A model generated the notes under the pieces. The model saw only the letters and a program-made list of their open reading frames with translations. It had not been told where the DNA came from and searched no databases. Of a stretch of 64,000 nucleotides of DNA, positions 16,146-24,342 are shown piece after piece. This stretch comes from Ruminococcaceae bacterium YRB3002 (lineage in GTDB: Bacteria > Bacillota > Clostridia > Saccharofermentanales > Saccharofermentanaceae). Within the stretch, counting starts at the first letter, position 1; each line of letters opens with the position of its first letter. The position numbers and the translations under genes are program-made. The stretch is taken from NCBI GenBank assembly GCA_900099715.1, contig FMTG01000004.1:62001-126000 (forward strand), read 5' to 3'.

Positions 16146-17213
16146 TCACGGCTGATGGACGATGATTCCTCCACCGATGACCATTCCATCCCCGTCATAG
16201 AACACCGCAGACTGCCCGGGAGATACGCCTCTGGCAGGGTCATCAGGAATCACCTGCGCACGGTCAGCCCCGGCCGGAATAACCAGTGCGGGCCTCACAA
16301 GCTGGTGATATCTGGTCTTTACAAAACACCTTACGCCCTCTTCCGGCAGCTTATCCACGCTCAGGAGATTTACATCCTTCAGAGCGAATGAACTGCACAG
16401 GAGCGCCTCCTCACCACCGAGCACGACGGTGTTGTCATCCGGGTTGATACGCGTCACAAACGCAGGATACCCTAGCGCTATCCCAAGACCTTTGCGCTGA
16501 CCGACAGTATAGTGATGTATCCCTTTGTGCCGTCCCAGAACGTTGCCGTCTTCATCAACAAAGTTCCCCGCGCCGGGAACACCGCCTTCCGCGTGACCCG
16601 CGATAAAATCAGAATACTTCCCGTCCGTAACGAAACATATCTCCTGCGAATCCCCCTTATGCGCGCACGGAAGCCCCGCCGCCTCAGCGATCCGCCTGAC
16701 CTCGTCCTTGGTATACTCACCCAGCGGCATGAGCGTATGTGCCAGCTGATCCTGTGTAAGCTTATATAACATGTACGTCTGATCCTTAGCAGCATGCTCG
16801 GCCTCCTGCACAGTGACACGCCCGTTGGGAAGCTTCACGACCTTCGCATAATGCCCCGTCGCCACATACTCCGCCTCAAATATCTGCGCCAGCTCCATGA
16901 GCTTCGCCCACTTCACATACCTGTTGCACTCGATACAGGGATTCGGCGTCTGCCCTTTGATATATTCCCTCACGAAAGGCCTGACTACCTTATCTTCAAA
17001 AATCCCCGTGCAGTTATGGGGGTGATACCTCACCCCCAGGATCTCACAGGTTCTTCTGGCATCGTCGATCTCGCAGCAGCGGCTCTCCCCGCCGTCTTCC
17101 CCCTGCCACGTCCTCAAGGTAACGCCGATCACCTCATATCCCTGTTCTTTCAGAAGATATGCGGCCACCGCGCTGTCAACTCCGCCCGACATTCCGACAA
17201 CTACTTTAGTCAT
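16146..17213 (-). CDS. mnmA: tRNA-specific 2-thiouridylase MnmA
   Basis: The PP-loop SGGVDS (9-14) binds ATP. The two catalytic cysteines are in TPNPCIECN (C93) and SQEICF (C193), and the C-terminal beta-barrel region (GQRKGLGIALG; FYDGDGMVIGGG) is typical. The enzyme puts sulfur on U34 of tRNA-Lys, -Glu and -Gln, taking it from a cysteine desulfurase. At 355 aa it is full length. No ribosome site is visible. A TATAAT (17225-17220) ends just 6 bases before the ATG, so the transcript may start at the ATG itself (leaderless). Confidence 0.96.
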   Translation of the reverse strand: MTKVVVGMSGGVDSAVAAYLLKEQGYEVIGVTLRTWQGEDGGESRCCEIDDARRTCEILGVRYHPHNCTGIFEDKVVRPFVREYIKGQTPNPCIECNRYVKWAKLMELAQIFEAEYVATGHYAKVVKLPNGRVTVQEAEHAAKDQTYMLYKLTQDQLAHTLMPLGEYTKDEVRRIAEAAGLPCAHKGDSQEICFVTDGKYSDFIAGHAEGGVPGAGNFVDEDGNVLGRHKGIHHYTVGQRKGLGIALGYPAFVTRINPDDNTVVLGGEEALLCSSFALKDVNLLSVDKLPEEGVRCFVKTRYHQLVRPALVIPAGADRAQVIPDDPARGVSPGQSAVFYDGDGMVIGGGIIVHQP

Positions 17214-17257
17214 GTGAGAATTATATGAGATATGCGGTTGTTGGTACAGACTTTTTT

Positions 17258-17526
17258 GTGAAATGGGGACGGTTCTGAAGTGTCACATTATTGCAAAGAT
17301 CCACTCTATGTTTTGCTCTATGTAGGTAGTGGAACATAGAGCAAATCATAGAATATCGCTCACAACTCTACCTTTTGCTCTATCTTAACTACCCAAGGTA
17401 GAGTAAAACATAGAGTGATAACGTGGTCAGACCTGTCCCCCTGTCACATGTGAAATCAGGCAAGATGCAGTTCAGTTGTCACATTTTGCCCAAAAATGTG
17501 ACAACTGAGAACCGTCCCCATTTCAC
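17258..17526. mobile_element. MITE-like element with perfect 18-bp terminal inverted repeats
   Basis: The ends are GTGAAATGGGGACGGTTC (17258-17275) and its exact reverse complement (17509-17526). Inside lie two direct repeats of about 50 bp (17304-17352 and 17366-17415), each with a doubled CTCTATG-type word and an inverted copy (CATAGAG). A second shared block GACCTGTCCCCCTGTCACAT (17430-17449) follows, then a perfect 16-bp hairpin (TCAGTTGTCACATTTT arm). There is no open frame. The left 31 bp and the GACCTGTCCCC block are identical to those of the element at 55437. Non-autonomous, transposase-mobilised DNA is the simplest reading; no transposase is in the window. Confidence 0.7.
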
Positions 17527-17529
17527 AAA

Positions 17530-17625
17530 CCACGCCAGCGAGAACGCATGATTTGCGCCGCAAGTTCCACAGCCGCAAAGCGGCGAGGACCTGTTCGAAG
17601 CGCCGCAAATTATGCGTTCGAGCCC
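17530..17625. repeat. GC-rich repeat, divergent copy, overlapping the end of the XRE gene
   Basis: Words AGCGAGAACGCATGATTTGC and GCAAATTATGCGTTCGAG form a long inverted repeat around GCCGCAAAGCGGCGAGGACC. The second arm contains the last codons and stop of the HTH gene. The internal GCGGCGAGGACC resembles the AGCGACGAGGACT core of the repeats at 8957 and 55981. Confidence 0.55.
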
Positions 17626-18062
17626 CAGTGTTTCAACTGACTCAAATACCCGTCATACTGGGCTCTGCGCGCTTCATCATCTTCATTTCCTGGATTCGGC
17701 ATATGCTCGAGCAGGAAATCCAGCAGAGCATCCTTGGTCTCGTAGGTATAGTGTCCGTCTGCATAGCACCACTTGCAGTAATCCTCGTTAAAGTCACCAT
17801 CCGGTTCCTTGCTGATCATTGAGTCTTCTGTTAGAGGCATTCCGCAGCACTGGCACACAAGCTGGATCGGCGATCCGAGAAGGGTATTGATCGAGACATC
17901 GAACTCACGGGACAGAAGCTTCAGCGTCTCGGTGTTGGGCTGTGTCTCGCCTGTCTCCCATCTGCTGACTGCCTGCCGTGTCACCAAAAGATGCTCTGCG
18001 AGCTGATCCTGTGTTAAATCCTTGCTTTCGCGAAGTTTCCTGATGATATCTTTTGTTTCCAT
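17610..18062 (-). CDS. XRE-family regulator with C-terminal zinc ribbon
   Basis: Residues 1-60 are a helix-turn-helix of the XRE type (LTQDQLAEHLLVTRQAVSRW). Residues 68-150 form a putative zinc ribbon with paired cysteines in CQCCGMPL (C70, C73) and YCKWCY (C96, C99). This is a frequent architecture in Firmicutes and presumably a transcription factor; the target is unknown. A GGGAGG site lies 8 bases before the ATG. The 3' end runs into a GC-rich repeat. Confidence 0.88.
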   Translation of the reverse strand: METKDIIRKLRESKDLTQDQLAEHLLVTRQAVSRWETGETQPNTETLKLLSREFDVSINTLLGSPIQLVCQCCGMPLTEDSMISKEPDGDFNEDYCKWCYADGHYTYETKDALLDFLLEHMPNPGNEDDEARRAQYDGYLSQLKHWGSNA

Positions 18063-18150
18063 TATATCGTCCTCCCTTGGTCTTGGTGTTTATACAGAGA
18101 TTATCCTGCGGGGAACAACGTCTGACAAGCAACGCGTTGTTGCTTTGGTC

Positions 18151-18750
18151 TCACCTGTCCTTGATCGGCTTATCCACAACACTGCCGTCAAAGGTGATCC
18201 AGTTGCCGTTGAGATATGCGCCAAGCGTACCGTGGACCGTTATGTCCAGAGGCTCCGCATCAGAGAAATCAAGACTCAACGTATATTGGGGATAGTCATC
18301 ATATGATCCCGTAATATGATAATTGACCACGTTGGCCATCAGATAGTCATTCACTGTCTTATCTTCACTGTAGAGTTCGACCTCAAGGCCTTCATTATGG
18401 GTAATGCTTCCGTCATCCTGGGGTACTTCCCCCGCCTTGTAGCCAACGATATGCACCTCAACATCCGCACCATACAATTCTCTTACATCAGTGTCAGGCA
18501 GGAAAGTAACTGTAACGTGATAATCAGGGGTGACATTTCGGTAGGGCGCATCACCCCGGATCTCTCTGAATATCTCATCTATCTCGCCGTTGTCAAGAAA
18601 AACGGCCTCGAATACAACATAGTCAGTATCCTCACGATCGTATGTACTCTCGCTGACCGTTGTCTCCGGGGCGGCCGCGGTGGCACACGACGTTATCATC
18701 GTAAGCGCACAGACCAGCGCCAGAACAAGGCAGATAATCCTCTTTAACAT
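18151..18750 (-). CDS. Putative lipoprotein of unknown function
   Basis: A lipoprotein signal peptide ends in the lipobox ITSC, followed by an acidic linker (PETTVSESTYDRED). The rest is beta-rich, with no recognised domain; it repeats strands such as VEVHIVGYK and YHVTVTFLPD. The frame reaches a GTG at 18756, but GAGG lies 6 bases before the ATG at 18750, which is preferred. It should sit on the outer face of the membrane. Function unknown. Confidence 0.7.
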   Translation of the reverse strand: MLKRIICLVLALVCALTMITSCATAAAPETTVSESTYDREDTDYVVFEAVFLDNGEIDEIFREIRGDAPYRNVTPDYHVTVTFLPDTDVRELYGADVEVHIVGYKAGEVPQDDGSITHNEGLEVELYSEDKTVNDYLMANVVNYHITGSYDDYPQYTLSLDFSDAEPLDITVHGTLGAYLNGNWITFDGSVVDKPIKDR

Positions 18751-18808
18751 GTTCACCTCATCAAATTGTGTATTCTATGAGCAGATCATATATCGCTTAT
18801 TATACAAC

Positions 18809-18844
18809 AATGTGAAATTGGGGACGGTTCTGAACTGTCACATT
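18809..18844. repeat. Single GGGGACGG-family repeat at a gene end
   Basis: AATGTGA and TCACATT bound a core TTGGGGACGGTTCTGAACTG. It is a single copy of the end sequence seen at 17258 and 55437. It overlaps the 3' end of the methyltransferase gene and supplies its TGA stop (18840-18838). Confidence 0.8.
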
Positions 18845-19431
18845 CTGTTCTCAAAGACTGCAACGTCACAAGCCATCCTGCCCTCGCACACATGAAACTC
18901 AACATCCTTTATCCCCATTTCTTCAAAGAATTCCCTGTATGACTCCTCATCGAAATGTCTCTTAAAGTTCGCCCCTGCCTTATTGAACATTCCGGCAGCC
19001 ACGCTCTTCCCGATGTGGATATAAGTCGGTATTATTATCATCCCTCCGGGACGGACGACACGTCTCAGTTCATCTATCGCTTTCTTGGGGTCATCGAGCA
19101 GATGTATCACATTGGCGGCCACCGCCTTATCGAACTGGCCGTCTTCGAACTGCAGATCAGTTATATCACCTTTCTCCACAAAGACATTATGCATATCCCT
19201 GCACTTTTTGCGTGTCCTGTCCAGCATCCCGTCAGCAAAGTCGGTAGCAACGAGTCTTCTCACCCGGGGCGCGATCTTCACGCTGAACATTCCGGTTCCG
19301 CATGCGCATTCAAGAACTTCGTCACCGGCTTCCATAAGTGATGCTACATAGCCAGTTGTTCTCGCATTTGCCTTCCCGTTATATGTATTCTCGACGAAGT
19401 CGTAGATCCCTGATATCCTGCTCCAGAACAT
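18838..19431 (-). CDS. Class I SAM-dependent methyltransferase
   Basis: Motif I is VLECACGTGMFS, followed by ATDFADGMLD (acidic loop), KAVAANVIHLLDDP and RRVVRPGGMIII, all typical of UbiE/methyltransferase-11 enzymes. The frame extends to an ATG at 19455, but the strong AGGAGG (19446-19441) lies downstream of it and 9 bases before the ATG at 19431, so the start is 19431. The substrate is unknown. The promoter region carries an ArsR/SmtB-type operator, so the gene may belong to a metal or thiol-stress response; it lacks the cysteine pattern expected of ArsM. Its last codon runs directly into a dispersed repeat. Confidence 0.85.
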   Translation of the reverse strand: MFWSRISGIYDFVENTYNGKANARTTGYVASLMEAGDEVLECACGTGMFSVKIAPRVRRLVATDFADGMLDRTRKKCRDMHNVFVEKGDITDLQFEDGQFDKAVAANVIHLLDDPKKAIDELRRVVRPGGMIIIPTYIHIGKSVAAGMFNKAGANFKRHFDEESYREFFEEMGIKDVEFHVCEGRMACDVAVFENRM

Positions 19432-19452
19432 GTGACAATACCTCCTCTGCCT

Positions 19453-19490
19453 CATATGAACATTTACTCATATGAATATCTGTTCATATG
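19453..19490 (-). promoter_or_regulatory. ArsR/SmtB-type operator before the methyltransferase
   Basis: CATATGAA-TATCTG-TTCATATG (19469-19490) is a perfect 8-bp inverted repeat containing TGAA-N6-TTCA, the form bound by ArsR/SmtB/CzrA repressors. A third half-site CATATGAAC lies at 19453-19461, just upstream of the ribosome site. No ArsR gene is in the window, so the regulator must act in trans. Confidence 0.6.
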
Positions 19491-19560
19491 TTATCACGTT
19501 TTATCACAATGTCAATATTTTCATTATCCAAACAGGTGATTGAATAAATCAGAGGATTAT

Positions 19561-20298
19561 CTAGCCTTTCATCTTAAAAAAGTCGCGATCCTCACAGAAC
19601 TTATGCACCCTGATATTGAATATCTTCAGGGCTTCTTCATCGGGCTGAAAATGCTCCCATTCGGCAAGAACTTTCTCGTATTGACTTCTGTCTTTTTCCT
19701 TCAGCATCTCAAGGAAGCTCTCCGGCAACTCCTGGGTTTCACCTATCAGGTCATACGTCTCCTCCAGCCTGATGACCGGCACCTCAGACAGATCGTACCC
19801 GTTGAACTTGGCAATCTTATATGCACATAACAGATCCAACGCTCTGATCCTTATATCCTCCTGCGCAAGTGCATTCTCTATCAGCCTCTCGAAAATATAT
19901 TTCTTCTCTTCCTCTGTATATCTGATATCGATCGCCGCCTGATAGATCTTATGGAACAAGTACCTTACTCTAATGCTGCGGCCTGTCGCCTCATCCTCAT
20001 TCATAAAGCGGATATATGTCTCAACACGGTCATAAGCAGTCGTAAGCATTGTATAGCCATACCTTCCCTTCTCCTTGAAGAAAGCTTCGGCTAACACATC
20101 AAAGTCTCTGCCTTCAGCGCCGGGGTGGTTCAGCACACAGACTCTGTAATCATCTTTTGCTGACTCATCAGCTGCCTTCAGGAAGTCCTCCATCCGTTCT
20201 CTGAATACCGCTTCTCTGTTGACGTCATTCTCGAGTCCTTTGCTGTGTTCCTGTACATCGAATCTGACAAGTAATCCTTCATATGGCAAATTGCTCAT
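19561..20298 (-). CDS. Hypothetical protein, 245 aa
   Basis: Not recognised. It is a soluble, mostly helical, charged protein with no signal peptide. It contains DYRVCVLNHPGAEGRDFDVL, a possible beta-turn-beta element, and a long helical C-terminal half. It begins 20 bases after the GGDEF gene with a GGAGAA site, so it is probably co-transcribed with it; a role tied to the cyclase is possible but unproven. Confidence 0.65.
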   Translation of the reverse strand: MSNLPYEGLLVRFDVQEHSKGLENDVNREAVFRERMEDFLKAADESAKDDYRVCVLNHPGAEGRDFDVLAEAFFKEKGRYGYTMLTTAYDRVETYIRFMNEDEATGRSIRVRYLFHKIYQAAIDIRYTEEEKKYIFERLIENALAQEDIRIRALDLLCAYKIAKFNGYDLSEVPVIRLEETYDLIGETQELPESFLEMLKEKDRSQYEKVLAEWEHFQPDEEALKIFNIRVHKFCEDRDFFKMKG

Positions 20299-20318
20299 TT
20301 AATTCTCCACACAACGGG

Positions 20319-22370
20319 TTATCTCACTTCACGGCCATTCTTAAGTCTGACTTTGTTGTCGTACATCGCCTTGTCAGCGCGTTTGTAGACATCAGTCACA
20401 GTCTCCCCTTCTCTGTTCAATGCAGTGCCGCAGGCTATTACGACGCCGCCGTTAAGAAGTGCCTCCCTGTTATGCGCCTCGATCTTCTGCAGGAGTTCAT
20501 TGATATTCTCATAATCATCACCCTGCGAGATAACACAGAATTCATCTCCGCCGACACGGAAAACAGGACTGCGCTTGAAGGTTGTGCAGACTATCCGGCA
20601 AGCCGCTCTTATGTGTTGGTCTCCTGCCTGATGACCGAATTTATCATTAACGTATTTCAGATCGTTGATGTCTATGATGCTTATGGCAAACCTGGCATCC
20701 CCGGTCTCTTTGATGGCGTAATCAAGACGGGCCTCTGCCTCGAGGTAAGCGCGCTTATTCCTTACACCTGTCATCGGATCGATGTTTGCCTGCTGCTGTG
20801 CAGCAAACAGACGGCGCGACAGATCTTCTTCCCTAAGCAGATCCTGAGCGCGGACGATCTTCATCTCTTCATCAACGTCGTCAACACCGATAATGAGTAT
20901 ATTATCATCATCCAATGCGCGTATCGCCCTCATCCTTACAAAGAAAGGCTCGCCTCCCTTAGGCACACGGTATGTCATCTCGAAAGCCCTTTTCATATCT
21001 ATCTGCTTAAGCAATGTCTCACGCACCATAGCCTTGCTGAACATCTCACGGTCTTCTTCACAGACAAGGGTATTCACTTCGACCTGGCATGAATCAAAGA
21101 ACTTAGGTCCGCGGCGTTTCTCATAGAAATCTCCGTGGTCGTCTGTCCAATAGTTGATATAGTCCTCCGTATCGAGGCGGACATAGAAGAGCTCATCATA
21201 CCCGTACGACAACGCCTGGGCAATATGGTTGAAGATTACGGCATTTGCCTTAGCCTTCTCATATTCTTCCTTTGTTGACGCGAACTCGCGCCTGACCTGC
21301 GCCAGATCCGTTGTCTCATGAGCCATTCCGAGCACACAGATTCTCCCGAATACATCGGTGTACTTATACTTTGTAGTCTGAAACTGTCTCTGATTGCCGG
21401 CAGTATCGCAAATATCCTCGATAAAGATATAGGGTTCATCCATCGACATAGCCATACGGTCATCTTGAGCCAACCTCTCTGCCATCTCTTCATCAAAAAG
21501 ATCCGCATCGGTCAGACCGACGACCTCTTCGGGGCTTTTCTTGCCTGCAAACTCTGCAAAGGCCTGATTACATGCAAGATACATACTTGTCTCCGGCTCT
21601 TTGGTGAAGGTCAGAGCCGGCATGTTATCGAGCAAAGAAGATATAGTATTCTTGAGTTCTACAACCTTGAGACTCTCCTTAAGTTCATGACGGTATTTCT
21701 CCTTCTCATCATCGATTACATACGACTTGACAAGGCAGGTTCCCATCATATACGCAATGGCATAAAGCGGAAGATACGGGAACCACAGCTGCGCCCCAAG
21801 GAACAACGCAATGATAAGTCCGAACAACCCGACAGTGCGGTACCGGAGATGTCCTTCAGCATCATTACCCCGAACCTTGCCATATGCCACAAAGCAATAA
21901 CAGGATACAACAAACAGGATAGCGATCTGTAATGCAAGCAAAATGCTTCTAAGAGGCAGGGCCTCGTATACACATTCGGAATCTACTGTGAACAGAACAG
22001 GGAAGAATATGTTTAGTAAGGTCGCAGCCGTGATAATCGTGGCGACGATTTTGCCTGTCCACACCAGGATACGGACGAATCTGCCTTTTGCCTGGAGATA
22101 GTAAAAAACACCGGCAGTCCATAAAACGATACACATAGCCATAACAACAAAGTAAATGGTAGTAACGGCAAACAGGAGAATCGGCTGCTTATAGTACTCG
22201 ATAACTCCCCACAAAAGGTCTACAACATAGTAAGCCAGCACAGCGAAAAGAAACCGCCTGTAGACCGCCCATGTTTTGACCTCAAACGATTTGTTGTGAT
22301 CGATGATAATGTTCCGGTTCTCTATGATCAACACCAGAATGGCAATTATATCTATTGCTGCGTAATACAT
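20319..22370 (-). CDS. Membrane diguanylate cyclase with PAS and GGDEF domains
   Basis: About 215 N-terminal residues form seven hydrophobic helices. Two PAS-like regions follow (around 240-360, with FTKEPETSMYLACNQAF, and around 380-500), then a GGDEF domain with the intact signature RVGGDEF (about 605-611). The family makes cyclic-di-GMP from two GTP. The RxxD inhibitory site normally five residues before GGDEF is absent (RSPVFRV instead), so product inhibition at that site is not expected. It is the synthetic counterpart of the HD-GYP protein at 5.2 kb. A GGGAGT site lies 5 bases before the ATG. Confidence 0.9.
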   Translation of the reverse strand: MYYAAIDIIAILVLIIENRNIIIDHNKSFEVKTWAVYRRFLFAVLAYYVVDLLWGVIEYYKQPILLFAVTTIYFVVMAMCIVLWTAGVFYYLQAKGRFVRILVWTGKIVATIITAATLLNIFFPVLFTVDSECVYEALPLRSILLALQIAILFVVSCYCFVAYGKVRGNDAEGHLRYRTVGLFGLIIALFLGAQLWFPYLPLYAIAYMMGTCLVKSYVIDDEKEKYRHELKESLKVVELKNTISSLLDNMPALTFTKEPETSMYLACNQAFAEFAGKKSPEEVVGLTDADLFDEEMAERLAQDDRMAMSMDEPYIFIEDICDTAGNQRQFQTTKYKYTDVFGRICVLGMAHETTDLAQVRREFASTKEEYEKAKANAVIFNHIAQALSYGYDELFYVRLDTEDYINYWTDDHGDFYEKRRGPKFFDSCQVEVNTLVCEEDREMFSKAMVRETLLKQIDMKRAFEMTYRVPKGGEPFFVRMRAIRALDDDNILIIGVDDVDEEMKIVRAQDLLREEDLSRRLFAAQQQANIDPMTGVRNKRAYLEAEARLDYAIKETGDARFAISIIDINDLKYVNDKFGHQAGDQHIRAACRIVCTTFKRSPVFRVGGDEFCVISQGDDYENINELLQKIEAHNREALLNGGVVIACGTALNREGETVTDVYKRADKAMYDNKVRLKNGREVR

Positions 22371-22445
22371 AAGACTCCCGTTTCTCTGTCTTTCATCTCA
22401 CAATTGGTCATCAATCACCTGAGTAAAGCCATTATACCACAGAGC

Positions 22446-22961
22446 TCAGGTGTTGCGACGGGACAGATTGTCACTCCCTGCTCCTGTTCTGATAAGGTGT
22501 CCTTCCTGGATCGCTGCGAGTGTCGCCACAGCACTGACAAGCACTCCGCTGTATCTCACATCAATAAACGTTAATGTCAGCGGAAGAACAAAAAGAAGTA
22601 TACCCGTCAGCTTATTCATTACTGTGTGCATGGCAGCCATCTCATGCCGCATTACATACCCGGAGATCAGGTTGACCGCCTTGATCACAGCGATCACGAT
22701 GATCCAGATGGCGAGCCAGACCGGTACGTGAATGGCCGGGATCAGTTTTATAAGACACACAACGACCAATACAAGATCAGCCGCAGTGTCGAACTTCGAT
22801 CCAAATCCGCTGACAGTACCGGTCTTCCGCGCAACCGCCCCATCTGCCACATCGCTGATCCCGGCAGTGATATACAAGGCATAGAATGCCGGCGAGAAAG
22901 CAGGACAGAACAGCAAAACGATGCTGAGCACTATTCTGATCACGGTTATGATATTTGCCAT
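22446..22961 (-). CDS. CDP-alcohol phosphatidyltransferase, PgsA-like
   Basis: 171 aa, largely membrane helices, with the family signature in DVADGAVAR...FDTAAD: D37, D40, G41, R45, D58 and D62 match DxxDGxxARx(n)DxxxD. Enzymes of this family join CDP-diacylglycerol to an alcohol phosphate in the membrane; phosphatidylglycerophosphate synthase is the closest guess, but the acceptor cannot be told. A GGAGAC site lies about 12 bases before the ATG. It follows the RlmD-type gene by 38 bases on the same strand. Confidence 0.85.
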   Translation of the reverse strand: MANIITVIRIVLSIVLLFCPAFSPAFYALYITAGISDVADGAVARKTGTVSGFGSKFDTAADLVLVVVCLIKLIPAIHVPVWLAIWIIVIAVIKAVNLISGYVMRHEMAAMHTVMNKLTGILLFVLPLTLTFIDVRYSGVLVSAVATLAAIQEGHLIRTGAGSDNLSRRNT

Positions 22962-22999
22962 GTTACAGCGGTGTCTCCAATCCGATCATATTCACGTTA

Positions 23000-24337
23000 T
23001 TATGGTGATACACGATAAATCATGGCTACCGTCTCGACATGCGCCGTACACGGGAAAAGATCCACAGGAGTAACACTTCTGACACCATAACAGCCGCCTG
23101 CAGTAAGAAGCTTAAGATCTCTTGCCATTGTCGCCGGATCGCAGGAGATATATGAGATCTCAGCGGGTCTGTTCTCAAGAAGTGCATTCACCAGAGAGAA
23201 CTCCAGCCCCGCCCTCGGCGGATCTACCACGACCATATCGGAAGGAGCTATATCAGCAAGCAGGGAGGTAATCCTGGATGCAGGCTTACATATAAACCCG
23301 GCATCCACTCTGGCCGTTAGGGCATTCTCCTTTGCCGATGCGATCGCTTCAGGACTGATATCCACGCCGATAAGCTTCTGTCCTTCCCTGACCATTGACA
23401 GACCAATTGTCCCCGTGCCGCAGTACAGATCCCAGAGACGCCCCTCACAGTCATCTGAAGCAGCCAGACCATAAAGCACTTCAGCCTGCGGGACATTTAC
23501 CTGGAAGAATGCACCTGCTTTCACTTTAAACTTTTGTCCGCAGAGCACTTCGGTATAGTGATCAGCTCCATAGAGAACGACACGCTTTCCGCCCCTGGTC
23601 CTCTTCTCTGTAGCCGTATTCGATATCCTCAAAAGGATACCCTCAACTTTGATGCCGGAAAGTTTTCCGGCCATATCTGTTGCCTTAACATATGCTCCTG
23701 CATCCCTGATTACCACTTCACTCGGCATATCAGCATAGGATACAAGTTCGATCAGCACCTCGCCCGTTCTCTCGGATCCACGCAGCACAACGCCGTCAAA
23801 GAGTCTTGTGGGGTAATCGGAGAAAGCATCAGACAGCACATTTCGAACATATCCGAACACCTCATATTCAAGCGGGGAGTCTTCGACAGGAACATCTGTA
23901 TTGCTCCCCTGTGACTTGAGGCAGAATCTCCCGTCACGAAGTGAATACTGCATATGATTGCGGTAGTGATAAACACGTTCTGACGGCACGATATCACGCA
24001 TGATTGCATCAACAAAAGAAGGTTCGAACCCTCCCACTCTCGTGAGACAGTCCCTGACGCGGTCGTGCTTTATCTTAAGCTGCATGTCATATGAGATATG
24101 TGCCAGATTGGCACCCGGAACCTCCCCGCCGTAAGGCAGTATCCTGGCATCGGACGAACGCACAAGATCAATACACTTGCCCCGTGCGAACTTATTCTTC
24201 TCAGAGGTTATCTCAACCTCGCATATCTCTCCGGGAATTACAGGCGAATCAACAAACAGTTTCTTGCCGGAAGGCAGAACTGCGACTCCTTCGCCGGCCG
24301 ATCCCAAAGATGTGATTTCTACCGTAAAACTGTCCAT
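23000..24337 (-). CDS. rlmD: 23S rRNA (uracil-C5) methyltransferase, RlmD/TrmA family
   Basis: An N-terminal TRAM-like beta domain (1-60) is followed by the methyltransferase: FQVNVPQAEVLY, DLYCGTGTIGLS, VVDPPRAGLE and the catalytic YISCDPATMARDL (C399). The family methylates U747 and/or U1939 of 23S rRNA; which one cannot be told. The iron-sulfur site normal in RumA is missing: the segment at 63-82 (ARILPYGGEVPGANLAHISY) has none of its cysteines. It follows tagH by 5 bases and so shares its transcript. Confidence 0.88.
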   Translation of the reverse strand: MDSFTVEITSLGSAGEGVAVLPSGKKLFVDSPVIPGEICEVEITSEKNKFARGKCIDLVRSSDARILPYGGEVPGANLAHISYDMQLKIKHDRVRDCLTRVGGFEPSFVDAIMRDIVPSERVYHYRNHMQYSLRDGRFCLKSQGSNTDVPVEDSPLEYEVFGYVRNVLSDAFSDYPTRLFDGVVLRGSERTGEVLIELVSYADMPSEVVIRDAGAYVKATDMAGKLSGIKVEGILLRISNTATEKRTRGGKRVVLYGADHYTEVLCGQKFKVKAGAFFQVNVPQAEVLYGLAASDDCEGRLWDLYCGTGTIGLSMVREGQKLIGVDISPEAIASAKENALTARVDAGFICKPASRITSLLADIAPSDMVVVDPPRAGLEFSLVNALLENRPAEISYISCDPATMARDLKLLTAGGCYGVRSVTPVDLFPCTAHVETVAMIYRVSP

Positions 24338-24342
24338 GAAGA

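Noticed and set aside
19453-19490. Transposon end or target-site duplication from the repeated CATATGAA words
   Set aside because: The spacing TGAA-N6-TTCA and position upstream of a ribosome site fit an operator better, and no inserted sequence is associated.
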